64,000 nucleotides of DNA. Source: Ridgeia piscesae. Its lineage: Eukaryota; Annelida; Polychaeta; Sabellida; Siboglinidae. The notes under the pieces were generated by a model that was not told the origin of the DNA, ran no database searches, and was given only the letters and a program-made list of their open reading frames with translations. The position numbers were made by a program, and so were the translations under genes. Shown here in pieces: positions 12,531 to 25,825 of the stretch (positions within the stretch are counted from its first letter, which is position 1; the number at the start of each line of letters is the position of its first letter). The stretch covers positions 179,501 through 243,500 of the forward strand of contig JAODUO010000184.1 in assembly GCA_025642075.2 (NCBI GenBank). The letters run 5' to 3'.

Positions 12531-15500
12531 GCTAAAGATGTCTGTTAAGTCTGTTGTTTATTCCCGACTAAAGATGTCTGTTAAGTCTGTTGTTTATTCC
12601 CGACTAAAGATGTCTGTTAAGTCTGTTGTTTATTCCCGACTAAGGATGTCTGTTAAGTCTGTTGTTTATTCCCGACTAAGGATGTCTGTTAAGTCTGTTG
12701 TTTATTCCTGACTAAAGATGTCTGTTAAGTCTGTTGTTTATTCCCGACTAAAGATGTCTGTTAAGTCTGTTGTTTATTCCCGACTAAAGATGTCTGTTAA
12801 GTCTGTTGTTTATTCCCGACTAAAGTTGTCTGTTAAGTCTGTTGTTTATTCCGACTAAAGATGTCTGTTAAGTCTGTTGTTTATTCCGACTAAAGATGTC
12901 TGTTAAGTCTGTTGTTTATTCCCGACTAAAGATGTCTGTTAAGTCTGTTGTTTATTCCCGACTAAAGATGTCTGTTAAGTCTGTTGTTTATTCCCGACTA
13001 AAGATGTCTGTTAAGTCTGTTGTTTATTCCCGACTAAAGATGTCTGTTAAGTCTGTTGTTTATTCCCGACTAAAGATGTCTGTTAAGTCTGTTGTTTATT
13101 CCCGACTAAGGATGTCTGTTAAGTCTGTTGTTTATTCCCGACTAAAGATGTCTGTTAAGTCTGTTGTTTATTCCCGACTAAAGATGTCTGTTAAGTCTGT
13201 TGTTTATTCCCGACTAAAGATGTCTGTTAAGTCTGTTGTTTATTCCCGACTAAAGATGTCTGTTAAGTCTGTTGTTTATTCCCGACTAAAGATGTCTGTT
13301 AAGTCTGTTGTTTATTCCCGACTAAAGATGTCTGTTAAGTCTGTTGTTTATTCCCGACTAAAGATGTCTGTTAAGTCTGTTGTTTATTCCGACTAAAGAT
13401 GTCTGTTAAGTCTGTTGTTTATTCCCGACTAAAGATGTCTGTTAAGTCTGTTGTTTATTCCCGACTAAAGATGTCTGTTAAGTCTGTTGTTTATTCCCGA
13501 CTAAGGATGTCTGTTAAGTCTGTTGTTTATTCCCGACTAAAGATGTCTGTTAAGTCTGTTGTTTATTCCCGACTAAAGATGTCTGTTAAGTCTGTTGTTT
13601 ATTCCCGACTAAAGATGTCTGTTAAGTCTGTTGTTTATTCCCGACTAAAGATGTCTGTTAAGTCTGTTGTTTATTCCCGACTAAGGATGTCTGTTAAGTC
13701 TGTTGTTTATTCCCGACTAAGGATGTCTGTTAAGTCTGTTGTTTATTCCGACTAAAGATGTCTGTTAAGTCTGTTGTTTATTCCCGACTAAAGATGTCTG
13801 TTAAGTCTGTTGTTTATTCCCGACTAAAGATGTCTGTTAAGTCTGTTGTTTATTCCCAACTAAAGATGTCTGTTAAGTCTGTTGTTTATTCCCGACTAAA
13901 GATGTCTGTTAAGTCTGTTGTTTATTCCCGACTAAGGATGTCTGTTAAGTCTGTTGTTTATTCCCAACTAAAGATGTCTGTTAAGTCTGTTGTTTATTCC
14001 CGACTAAAGATGTCTGTTAAGTCTGTTGTTTATTCCCGACTAAGGATGTCTGTTAAGTCTGTTGTTTATTCCCGAATAAAGATGTCTGTTAAGTCTGTTG
14101 TTTATTCCCGAATAAAGATGTCTGTTAAGTCTGTTGTTTATTCCCGACTAAGGATGTCTGTTAAGTCTGTTGTTTATTCCCGACTAAAGATGTCTGTTAA
14201 GTTTGTTGTTTATTCCCAACTAAAGATGTCTGTTAAGTCTGTTGTTTATTCCCGACTAAAGATGTCTGTTAAGTCTGTTGTTTATTCCCGACTAAAGATG
14301 TCTGTTAAGTCTGTTGTTTATTCCCGACTAAAGATGTCTGTTAAGTCTGTTGTTTATTCCCGACTAAAGATGTCTGTTAAGTCTGTTGTTTATTCCCGAC
14401 TAAGGATGTCTGTTAAGTCTGTTGTTTATTCCTGACTAAAGATGTAAAGATGTTTGTTAAGTCTGTTGTTTATTCCTGACTAAGGATGTCTGTTAAGTCT
14501 GTTGTTTATTCCTGACTAAAGATGTCTGTTAAGTCTGTTGTTTATTCCTGACTAAAGATGTTTGTTAAGTCTGTTGTTTATTCCTGACTAAAGATGTCTG
14601 TTAAGTCTGTTGTTTATTCCTGACTAAAGATGTCTGTTAAGTCTGTTGTTTATTCCTGACTAAAGATGTCTGTTAAGTCTGTTGTTTATTCCCGACTAAA
14701 GATGTCTGTTAAGTCTGTTGTTTATTCCCGACTAAAGATGTCTGTTAAGTCTGTTGTTTATTCCGACTAAAGATGTCTGTTAAGTCTGTTGTTTATTCCC
14801 GACTAAAGATGTCTGTTAAGTCTGTTGTTTATTCCCGACTAAGGATGTCTGTTAAGTCTGTTGTTTATTCCTGACTAAAGATGTCTGTTAAGTCTGTTGT
14901 TTATTCCCGACTAAGGATGTCTGTTAAGTCTGTTGTTTATTCCCGACTAAGGATGTCTGTTAAGTCTGTTGTTTATTCCTGACTAAAGATGTCTGTTAAG
15001 TCTGTTGTTTATTCCGACTAAGATGTCTGTTAAGTCTGTTGTTTATTCCGACTAAAGATGTCTGTTAAGTCTGTTGTTTATTCCCGACTAAAGATGTCTG
15101 TTAAGTCTGTTGTTTATTCCCGACTAAGGATGTCTGTTAAGTCTGTTGTTTATTCCCGACTAAGGATGTCTGTTAAGTCTGTTGTTTATTCCCGACTAAA
15201 GATGTCTGTTAAGTCTGTTGTTTATTCCCGACTAAAGATGTCTGTTAAGTCTGTTGTTTATTCCCGACTAAAGATGTCTGTTAAGTCTGTTGTTTATTCC
15301 GACTAAAGATGTCTGTTAAGTCTGTTGTTTATTCCGACTAAAGATGTCTGTTAAGTCTGTTGTTTATTCCCGACTAAAGATGTCTGTTAAGTCTGTTGTT
15401 TATTCCCGACTAAAGATGTCTGTTAAGTCTGTTGTTTATTCCCGACTAAAGATGTCTGTTAAGTCTGTTGTTTATTCCCGACTAAAGATGTCTGTTAAGT

Positions 15501-18500
15501 CTGTTGTTTATTCCCGACTAAGGATGTCTGTTAAGTCTGTTGTTTATTCCGACTAAAGATGTCTGTTAAGTCTGTTGTTTATTCCCGACTAAAGATGTCT
15601 GTTAAGTCTGTTGTTTATTCCCGACTAAGGATGTCTGTTAAGTCTGTTGTTTATTCCCGACTAAAGATGTCTGTTAAGTCTGTTGTTTATTCCCGACTAA
15701 GGATGTCTGTTAAGTCTGTTGTTTATTCCCGACTAAAGATGTCTGTTAAGTCTGTTGTTTATTCCCGACTAAAGATGTCTGTTAAGTCTGTTGTTTATTC
15801 CCGACTAAAGATGTCTGTTAAGTCTGTTGTTTATTCCCGACTAAGGATGTCTGTTAAGTCTGTTGTTTATTCCCGACTAAGGATGTCTGTTAAGTCTGTT
15901 GTTTATTCCCGACTAAAGATGTCTGTTAAGTCTGTTGTTTATTCCCTGACTAAAGATGTCTGTTAAGTCTGTTGTTTATTCCCGACTAAAGATGTCTGTT
16001 AAGTCTGTTGTTTATTCCCGACTAAGGATGTCTGTTAAGTCTGTTGTTTATTCCCGACTAAAGATGTCTGTTAAGTCTGTTGTTTATTCCCGACTAAGGA
16101 TGTCTGTTAAGTCTGTTGTTTATTCCCGACTAAGGATGTCTGTTAAGTCTGTTGTTTATTCCTGACTAAAGATGTCTGTTAAGTCTGTTGTTTATTCCTG
16201 ACTAAAGATGTCTGTTAAGTCTGTTGTTTATTCCCGACTAAAGATGTCTGTTAAGTCTGTTGTTTATTCCCGACTAAAGATGTCTGTTAAGTCTGTTGTT
16301 TATTCCCGACTAAGGATGTCTGTTAAGTCTGTTGTTTATTCCCGACTAAAGATGTCTGTTAAGTCTGTTGTTTATTCTGACTAAAGATGTATGTTAAGTC
16401 TGTTGTTTATTCCCGACTAAGATGTCTGTTAAGTCTGTTGTTTATTCCCGACTAAAGATGTCTGTTAAGTCTGTTGTTTATTCCCGACTAAAGATGTCTG
16501 TTAAGTCTGTTGTTTATTCCCGACTAAAGATGTCTGTTAAGTCTGTTGTTTATTCCGACTAAAGATGTCTGTTAAGTCTGTTGTTTATTCCCGACTAAAG
16601 ATGTCTGTTAAGTCTGTTGTTTATTCCGACTAAAGATGTCTGTTAAGTCTGTTGTTTATTCCCGACTAAAGATGTCTGTTAAGTCTGTTGTTTATTCCCG
16701 ACTAAAGATGTCTGTTAAGTCTGTTGTTTATTCCCGACTAAAGATGTCTGTTAAGTCTGTTGTTTATTCCCGACTAAAGATGTCTGTTAAGTCTGTTGTT
16801 TATTCCCGACTAAAGATGTATGTTAAGTCTGTTGTTTATTCCCGACTAAGGATGTCTGTTAAGTCTGTTGTTTATTCCCGACTAAAGATGTCTGTTAAGT
16901 CTGTTGTTTATTCCCGACTAAAGATGTCTGTTAAGTCTGTTGTTTATTCCCGACTAAAGATGTCTGTTAAGTCTGTTGTTTATTCCGACTAAAGATGTCT
17001 GTTAAGTCTGTTGTTTATTCCCGACTAAAGATGTCTGTTAAGTCTGTTGTTTATTCCCGACTAAAGATGTCTGTTAAGTCTGTTGTTTATTCCCGACTAA
17101 GGATGTCTGTTAAGTCTGTTGTTTATTCCTGACTAAAGATGTCTGTTAAGTCTGTTGTTTATTCCCGACTAAAGATGTCTGTTAAGTCTGTTGTTTATTC
17201 CCGACTAAAGATGTCTGTTAAGTCTGTTGTTTATTCCCGACTAAAGATGTCTGTTAAGTCTGTTGTTTATTCCCGACTAAAGATGTCTGTTAAGTCTGTT
17301 GTTTATTCCCGACTAAAGATGTCTGTTAAGTCTGTTGTTTATTCCCGACTAAAGATGTCTGTTAAGTCTGTTGTTTATTCCCGACTAAAGATGTCTGTTA
17401 AGTCTGTTGTTTATTCCCGACTAAAGATGTCTGTTAAGTCTGTTGTTTATTCCCGACTAAAGATGTCTGTTAAGTCTGTTGTTTATTCCCGACTAAAGAT
17501 GTCTGTTAAGTCTGTTGTTTATTCCCGACTAAAGATGTCTGTTAAGTCTGTTGTTTATTCCCGACTAAAGATGTCTGTTAAGTCTGTTGTTTATTCCCGA
17601 CTAAAGATGTCTGTTAAGTCTGTTGTTTATTCCCGACTAAAGATGTCTGTTAAGTCTGTTGTTTATTCCCGACTAAAGATGTCTGTTAAGTCTGTTGTTT
17701 ATTCCCGACTAAAGATGTATGTTAAGTCTGTTGTTTATTCCTGACTAAAGATGTCTGTTAAGTCTGTTGTTTATTCCTGACTAAAGATGTCTGTTAAGTC
17801 TGCTGTTTATTCCTGACTAAAGATGTCTGTTAAGTCTGTTGTTTATTCCCGACTAAAGATGTCTGTTAAGTCTGTTGTTTATTCCCGACTAAAGATGTCT
17901 GTTAAGTCTGTTGTTTATTCCTGACTAAAGATGTCTGTTAAGTCTGTTGTTTATTCCTGACTAAAGATGTCTGTTAAGTCTGTTGTTTATTCCTGACTAA
18001 AAATGTCTGTTAAGCCTGTTGTTTATTTCTGACTAAAGATGTCTGTTAAGTCTGTTGTTTATTCCCGACTAAAGATGTCTGTTAAGTCTGTTGTTTATTC
18101 CCGACTAAAGATGTCTGTTAAGTCTGTTGTTTATTCCCGACTAAAGATGTCTGTTAAGTCTGTTGTTTATTCCTGACTAAAGATGTCTGTTAAGTCTGTT
18201 GTTTATTCCCGACTAAAGATGTCTGTTAAGTCTGTTGTTTATTCCTGACAAAAAATGTTTGTTAAGTCTGTTGTTTATTCCTGACTAAAGATGTTTGTTA
18301 AGTCTGTTGTTTATTCCCGACTAAAGATGTCTGTTAAGTCTGTTGTTTATTCCTGACTAAAGATGTTTGTTAAGTCTGTTGTTTATTCCTGACTAAAGAT
18401 GTTTGTTAAGTCTGTTGTTTATTCCTGACTAAAGATGTTTGTTAAGTCTGTTGTTTATTCCTGACTAAAGATGTTTGTTAAGTCTGTTGTTTATTCCTGA

Positions 18501-18933
18501 CTAAAGATGTTTGTTAAGTCTGTTGTTTATTCCTGACTAAAGATGTTTGTTAAGTCTGTTGTTTATTCCTGACTAAAGATGTTTGTTAAGTCTGTTGTTT
18601 ATGTTTATTCCTGACTAAAGATGTTTGTTAAGTCTGTTGTTTATTCCTGACTAAAGATGTTTGTTAAGTCTGTTGTTTATGTTTATTCCTGACTAAAGAT
18701 GTTTGTTAAGTCTGTTGTTTATTCCTGACTAAAGATGTTTGTTAAGTCTGTTGTTTATGTTTATTCCTGACTAAAGATGTTTGTTAAGTCTGTTGTTTAT
18801 TCCTGACTAAAGATGTTTGTTGTTAAGTCTGTTGTTTATGTTTATTCCTGACTAAAGATGTTTGTTAAGTCTGTTGTTTATGTTTATTCCTGACTAAAGA
18901 TGTTTGTTAAGTCTGTTGTTTATTCCTGACTCA
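12531..18933 (+). repeat. 6.4-kb array of a 36-bp unit
   Basis: About 178 copies of a 36-bp unit: GATGTCTGTTAAGTCTGTTG then TTTATTCCCGACTAAA. The unit holds an internal near-duplication (TCTGTTAAG / TCTGTTGTT). Most copies vary only at AAAG/AAGG and at CCCGAC/CCTGAC/CCGAC. Because 36 is a multiple of three, the plus strand reads MSVKSVVYSRLK repeatedly until a CCTGAC variant or a one-base loss closes the frame. Many separate open segments result, none with gene context. The right end (18.2-18.9 kb) is more diverged (GTTTGTTAAG, CCTGAC). Confidence 0.95.
18592..18912 (+). repeat. Higher-order 78-bp repeat at the edge of the 36-bp array
   Basis: A 42-bp variant unit with six extra bases (TTTATG, giving GTTTATGTTTATTCC) alternates with the normal 36-bp unit. 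The variant starts at 18592, 18670 and 18748, a 78-bp period. Later copies start at 18829 (three extra bases) and 18871. Confidence 0.8.
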
Positions 18934-19189
18934 GGAGGTCACACTGAGAGGCCAACGGAAAAATACAGTAGAATCTTACTTCAGTCACTTCAGTAATCCT
19001 AACACTAATAATTTAGGATTATTCCAATGGATTTTAATGTATGTAAAAATCAACACGCTGTAAAGTGTTATGAACAATTTGTAGCTGGATGAGGCACTAT
19101 ATTAAATAAAATATAATATTATATAATTATACAGCCGCTTCACAAATGATTATGAATCCTAAATATTTTTTATAATTCCGCTACAGGAA

Positions 19190-19300
19190 ACTGGTCCTGC
19201 TAATACAGTCACCTTGCTATGCAGGTAGTTCTGACCCAGTTCCTAGGGTGACCTTATTAGTCAGGGTCAACAGGGTCAAACTACATCATTTTTGACACAA
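19190..19300. repeat. Dispersed repeat family 3, fragment
   Basis: GGAAACTGGTCCTGCTAATA, CAGTCACCTTGC and GGGTGACCTTATTAGTCAGG resemble family 3. It lies shortly after the 36-bp array, so copies of the same family flank the array. Confidence 0.45.
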
Positions 19301-19328
19301 TTTAATGTGTCACTTGTGAGCAGGACTT

Positions 19329-19590
19329 AATGCAGGATAAAGTTGTTGCCAGTCACACATGTTTGGACGACACATCACATGTGACATGTGGATGTTAATT
19401 CACATACATACAAGCCAGCTGAGACGTGTTTTATCACTTTTATGACTTGAAATAAGTGACACCCATTTACACCCATATTCAAGACATAACTGACAATATC
19501 TATGATTTCTGAAGAATTATTTTACCCGACCACAACCCATCCAGTGATATTTCTACCCATACACAGTGGATTTTATCCGTCCAAAAGATG
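19329..19590 (-). repeat. Dispersed repeat family 1, reverse copy
   Basis: Reverse orientation: TTGCCAGTCACACATG, then GACATAACTGACAATATC, then TATCCGTCCA at the far end. Moderately diverged. Confidence 0.7.
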
Positions 19591-19774
19591 GCTGCACAAA
19601 GCTATGCTTCTGAGGATTAATTCAATGTGACATAAGTTTATCTACAGACCCATCCATCAATCTTTTGGGACAGATGACATTTATTTGGGGTGGGGATGAA
19701 TGTCACCAGACAGGTAGGGTGTACATTTAGGAAATTAAATCATAATATATACTGTCAATTGCGCTTCGAAGATG

Positions 19775-19885
19775 GATGTCACACGTTTGTAATTTATTTC
19801 AGGACATAATACACATCTCAGTTGGCATGTATGCAAGTCAGTGAACATGCACAGGTCTACAACAAAGTATCTGGACTGTCAGAAA
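19775..19885 (+). repeat. Dispersed repeat family 1, 3' half
   Basis: Contains TTTGTAATTTATTTCAGGACATAA and CTCAGTTGGCATGTATGCA, matching only the second half of the family. It lies head to head with the copy at 19329-19590. Confidence 0.55.
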
Positions 19886-22329
19886 CATAAAGGCCCGCAA
19901 TGTGACCATGACATTTGCAAAGCTGCCCAATATCTGGAATTCTGGGATGTGCCATCAACACACACCCAGACACTACACATCTGACACTGATTCCACCCAG
20001 GTTGAATGAACATCCATGTAATTACAACCAGACACATTCCATGTTGGATCTAGTGGCTATACTCATTCAGCCAACCTCCCCATCTATAGGGCAACACTGG
20101 CCTGTTCAAATGCTTTTACCAAACAGAAACCAAAATGATTTTTTTGTTACTTTACCTGTAATCCCAAACATTAGTCTGTTAAAAAATTCAAACAAACGTA
20201 AGTGTGATCAGAATTAATCAAATACCATTGCTTTAAATTGGTATTTAGATTGTGTACACATAAAAGGTTGATCAAAGAGACATAACAGACCATCCATCTG
20301 AGATCAATTTATGATTTATAAAACATTTATGTTAAAATGTAAAAAATTCACCCTACCAATGCCATGTCATATCAATTTATTCATAAGTGTGCTTTCTTAA
20401 ATACAACCAAACAGGTTTTGGCATCATGCCACATGGAATTACCACTGCATCATCGCGTACCAATTAATATAAAAATACATAAATTTATGACCCTACGAAA
20501 TATGTGCCAACTCGAGTAAATGATTCGTGAATATCGACTGCTGAAATTATGTGCAAACAGCAGTGAGACGCAGTACAGTACGGGTGGAACCCATCAGGAA
20601 TGTATGATAAAATGCTGTCAGAAACTGCAATGCTGCCTATCATTACAAAGCTAGGCTTTTATTACATGATTATGTATTAATGGCCAATTATGAATTTCGG
20701 TACCAGTGACGCAGTATCAGCGACACTAAACAGGAGGCAGAATCTGACATGAAACTGTCAGCTTCACTGAAGTTGCTTCAGTATCATTTGTAGTGTGAGT
20801 CAGAGCCAGGGTAGAAACTGACACCAACAGTGAATACAGAGAGTTCAACTGTGCCAGTGTTACATATAACACGGGGCACATGTGATGTATTTAGAATGGC
20901 ATTTCAGTGGGCCAATAAGATCTTACCTCAAGATCAGTCAGTAGTTACCCAAAACTGAGCATTGAGACCGTCTCAAGATTTGTTTTATGATGTTGCAGTT
21001 TTTCTATTGATGTAGTTTTTTTCATATGTTTTTATCCGGTTTGCATAGTCAAGGCTGGTTAACTTGTAAAATTATAATTATACAGGTCTGGGTGATCTCT
21101 CCAATGTCTTCAGAGGCATGACTTCAGTTCGTTTACTGTCCTGACCTGACTGTGGCGTCTAACATTGGCACAGTTGCTCTCTCTGGGTTTGGAGTGTTTC
21201 ACTATGCCCTCTTGTGGTACCACTAGCTTTATGGAACATCAGCTTTGACAGGCACTGTGAACATCTGCAGTCCTGGTTGACTGAGTCTATTCCTTTGATA
21301 ATTTTGAAAGTCTGGATTATGGCTGTTCTCTGTCTTCTGTAGTTCCAGGTAGGAATTATTAGTTACTTATAGATAACTCTTGTTAGGTGTGCACACTGAA
21401 AAGAGATGTGTTCAACTTGTCTACATACATATATGTTTAACTTTAAATGTCTAAACTGTATGTTTAACTTAATATTGTATAATATAATACTAACTCAATG
21501 TAACATTGTTTATTATAATTACAACCCATATTATAATTACTGGGGGGAAATTAGACATGACGATGTTTTGATTAGTAAAAACTGAAATAGTTTTACACAA
21601 ACCACCTCCAAAAAAACAATGTGTGGTATGTTAATTAAACTACTAGTAATTATTTAACCTTATTTAGATACATACTTCTTACAACATTTCATTGAAATCA
21701 AACATGCTATGTTACTATTGCCGGTGTTAGTATGAAAACAAGTTGATGACTTGATTTATTTTACAAAAAAGCCCGAACGATGACAAAACTCCCAGGGTTG
21801 TCAAAAGATAAATGCGTTTTTACAGAATTACTGCTAACAAAGGGCAGTGACTCATGCGTCACCTTCCTTCTCAGTGCTGTAGCCTGGCAATTACACTGCT
21901 GCCTGGGTGTGGTCGCATACTACGTATAAGACTAGTTTGTGTATGTCGTGTTAGACTAGTGTTTTCATATGACATATTTTATCAATTCATATCCATTTAA
22001 CAAATATTTAAATGATCAAGTGGCATGTCAGGCATGTGACTGGTGTGAGGGGTGGCAAGTCACTTCCAAGTAACATTTGCTTGCAGTGCAATGCATGTGA
22101 ACGTGATGCCGAATTGCCAATTTATGGGAATGACAATTCTTTTGACATTTTAATTTTTAGGTTGCTTCGTGCTGAGCACAACATTTTGCATGTTGTGGCG
22201 ATCTTTCCTGATCCTATTTAATAATCGTTGTCCACTAAACTACTTATATCTAAATTTGCAGTCACCTTTCAGTTGCAGCTTGGTGATTATGTCAACCATA
22301 AACCAAAATAAAAATCAACACTATGGACG

Positions 22330-22420
22330 GAAGCGGGCGAGTAGTCAGACATGCAAAGAAAGAGTGCATCTGATTGGCGAGTGGCCAGACATGCACCGAG
22401 ACAGTGCATCTGATTGGCTC
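22330..22420 (+). repeat. Short direct duplication
   Basis: GGCGAGTAGTCAGACATGCA and GGCGAGTGGCCAGACATGCA begin two imperfect copies (about 46 bp each), both ending AGTGCATCTGATTGGC. Confidence 0.7.
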
Positions 22421-23544
22421 ACGTGTTTGATTGGCAACACCATGCTATCACGTTTGTTACTAGTTCATGTGCCATCTAGTGAATTATGTTACCACCATCC
22501 TGTTTTCACAAAATATAATTATATAATTCTTTCATTGATGTTTTGTCACCATTATGCTTGATGTTCACGAAACTGTTTTAATAACATTCAGTAAAATTCA
22601 AGAACATTCCAGGGTACTCAAATGGAAAATTAAAATTCAAGAACATTTCGGCGACCTTTGGTGACCTGGCTACGGCAATCTCCGGCTACGGCCCACATTA
22701 CATGCCGGCAACTTTCTGAAAGTCCATTTCAAAACAGCTCCAAAAGTCAGTCTAAATGCCTGAATTAGTATAATAACTCTCTCTATGGCTACTGTTTGGC
22801 ATTTTGTCGATATGTTGATGCAGATACTTAAAATAAGTTGACTTATATCACTGAAGCGATACATGCCAAAACAGTCCACTGGAAACCCGCAATAACATTG
22901 ACTGATCACAATGTAACATATATTGGATAGACCAATTTGCATTTTTCCACTGGTACTATGCTTTCCCGAATGGGAATAGGAATTTCTGACGCAGAACAGA
23001 GTAAAATTGGCCTTATTTGGTCATCTACTATAACGACATCGAGCTTTTCAATGGTACATGTGCACAAATTGTAAGCTGTGCCCTGATTCGCAGTTCCTAG
23101 CTAATCAAAATGCAGCTTACTTTTAAAAGGACAACGGTCACGAATGCAATCTATGACACATCAGGGATTGACACAAAGTTTAACTTGTTATTCATTTTTG
23201 GCCAGTTTTGACCCCATATAAAAAAATCAGACTTGGACAAATCACAGAAACAGTCAAATCGGGTTTACAAACCGCGGAATTCCAGTTCCATGGAAGAATC
23301 TCATGCCTGTATTGTGTGACTATAAACTTTCAAGTTCTTCCATCTGGAAGGATGTACCATTGCATGAAATGCTAAAGGGTTCGGCACAGCAGGAGTTTTG
23401 TGCCTGCGACAGTCAGAATATTGAACCAGTAATATTGATGTCCATCGGTTTGTTTTTTGTTGCATTTTGCATTTGATTTCTCGACTTTTACAATCTTTAA
23501 CAATCTTTAATTTTTTTTAAATACACATCTAATATGACGATATC

Positions 23545-23630
23545 ATGAGTTTTATGAGGAATATCCTCCTTAGGACAATAAAGTCAACTGAAATTAATTG
23601 ACTTCAATTGAACTGAATACAATGCCAGGA
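23545..23630 (+). mobile_element. Possible LINE 3' tail
   Basis: GGAATATCCTCCTTAGGACAATAAAGTC followed by AACTGAA/AATTGA-type short repeats looks like a CR1/L2-type 3' terminus. No coding sequence remains. Confidence 0.25.
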
Positions 23631-24559
23631 AAACTATCTACTGACCAGTCAGTTTGGTGAAATAACCAATGAAAAAAACAATATACTAACATTAAAGCAT
23701 TTAAGGTTATTCATTCTAAATCATGTGACATTAATTATTTTTAAATATGTACATTTTAAAGGAATGTATTCACAATAAATTGTGCATATTACCTTAAAGT
23801 ATTCACACATCACAAATCTGAACACAGAAATGGACATCAGTGGCTAAATCAATTAATTAATTAACACCATTTGAAATGTATCCCACAGTTACTAGTTAGT
23901 CTAATAGTTGCAAAATGAAGCACAGTGAATATTGCCATTTGACCATCAGTCAAAGAAAAGTAATGCACATATTCTCTATTTCTGTTTGCACATCTGCCCA
24001 GCATACAGACCCCCAGTCTGAATCAAATACCAGGAAAGAAACACATGGTATACTTCATGAAAAATATGGCTATCAACGTTGGGGTGTGACTTGGAGATCA
24101 TACCAATCCCGCCTAAATTTTGGACGTAAAAAAGTACTGAGGATGACACTGACAGTCCACCCTTAGTGCCTGCACACAAAGGTCCAGTTGGTTTTGGCGA
24201 TATGTTTTTGGGAAGGGCTGCTTTTAGTTGAATAAGACTTTATTAAGGTCATGTACTAGATATTAAATCATATAATTACTCATGAACGACGTAATGTCTA
24301 ATCATGACGATAACAGTGAACTCGGTATGGGACTGGGTAGTTATCTACTTTGCCATACGTAGCGTGGGTGAGTGGTACCGTTACTACAGTACTAGTGAGT
24401 GTGTTACCTACGCCATGGCATGGCTGTTTTGTTATTGGCTTCTACCAGTCCAAGCCCAAGCCAAGGCCCAAGCATGTAGCAAGGGTCCGAGCCCAGTGTA
24501 TGTTGACTTGCGTTAAAACATAAACAATGATTCGTGTAGTTTGTTCACACAAAGTGAAT

Positions 24560-25010
24560 ACACTTCATACAATGCCCATCGTTTCGATATATAGACGCTA
24601 AACAGCGCCGATATCTGGACAAGCGCGTGGAGATGTAGTCACCGACATCGTAGGCGTAGAGCCACGGCAGTGCCAGGCTGTGCCCTGTCGCTGAACCTGT
24701 GAAATGAGGGCATCTCCATCCCATAACTGTTCGCAGTATTACAACCACCCGAATCTGCTACTTCCACTAGCTGATGATAAACACAATAAACTTACCGTTG
24801 TGTGGTATACGCCTCATAAATATGCGATTTACACTACATTTTAACCGATCCACAATTCTGACAGCTCAAATCCATTCAGTGCCATCTTGAATAAGTAATA
24901 AACATTGGCTTTCTGCATCTCGCTGAAACTCGAGATTCTCGCGATAGCTCAGCTTCTCGGAAAATATCCGACTGTGCGCGTGGGCGCCACCGATAGAGAA
25001 AGTATAAGTA
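24560..25010 (-). promoter_or_regulatory. CpG-richer, promoter-like block, minus orientation
   Basis: CpG density is well above the surroundings. On the minus strand the order is TGGCGCCCACGCGC, then CTATCGCGAGAATCTCG, resembling a TCTCGCGAGA core element. CAAGATGGCACT, a YY1-like start-site motif, follows at about 24879-24890. It could be the distant promoter of the minus-strand gene whose ATG exon is at 10.8 kb. Confidence 0.35.
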
Positions 25011-25205
25011 AAAGCTTTGTTCCGTTATGTTAACCATGTCACATGGTAAGTCGCGATTTTTCAATGGGCCATAATTACCCAACACTCTTACATACATACA
25101 TGGTATACATACATACAATAACGTTTTAGATAAATATAATATACTAATAAATTCATTATAGTAATAAGTAAATAAAGTAAATAAGAAATGTGTAATTATA
25201 AGTAG

Positions 25206-25206
<1 letters not shown>

Positions 25207-25304
<98 letters not shown>
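25207..25304. repeat. (TA)n-(TG)n compound microsatellite
   Basis: TA repeat to about 25280, followed directly by 12 TG units. Confidence 0.95.
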
Positions 25305-25736
25305 ATGGTATTTAAAATAATTATAATAAATGACTTTTTGTATTGTTTAAAAAAATATTAATATTAATAAATTATATTTATATAAAACTATGACGATAAC
25401 ATATTATAGTATTTAAAATGGATATAAACAATGTACCATTTCATTTATTAACAAGCATTCAGTGTGACACTTTCGTACTCTATTGAAAATAAAATATAAA
25501 GTATAACATAATTAAAAGTACAATAAGCCTGTAGTTCAAATCTATAATAACAATGGCATAACATTCGGTATATTTGCACCTTATGCAACCCCTAACAGGC
25601 ACGCCAGGACGACTGTCCACATTCGACCGGCAGCCTGCTCAAACTCATACACTTCAATACAATAATAATAGTAACAACAAATTTGATAAAGATATCTATG
25701 ATTGTCTGAAATACGATCCCCACTGTTACTACCAAT

Positions 25737-25759
25737 ATGTATGTATGTATGTATGTATG

Positions 25760-25822
<63 letters not shown>
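25737..25822. repeat. (ATGT)n-(TA)n compound microsatellite
   Basis: Seven ATGT units followed by about 57 bp of TA. Open frames through it are artefacts. Confidence 0.95.

Positions 25823-25825
<3 letters not shown>

Larger units (their letters stand above)
19886..24559. other. No recognised gene
   Basis: Unique-looking AT-rich sequence with a few short repeats. Short open frames, for example at 22012-22561, have no recognisable domain or splice support. Confidence 0.4.

Noticed and set aside
12511..17744. Many open frames reading MSVKSVVYSRLK repeats
   Set aside because: 36-bp repeat artefact; frames end wherever CCTGAC or a one-base deletion occurs, and there are no splice, promoter or homology signals.
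8656..18933. CRISPR-like regular repeats
   Set aside because: Units are contiguous with no unique spacers, and the genome is eukaryotic.
22012..22561. Overlapping short open frames with several Cys residues
   Set aside because: No zinc-finger spacing, splice support or recognisable domain.
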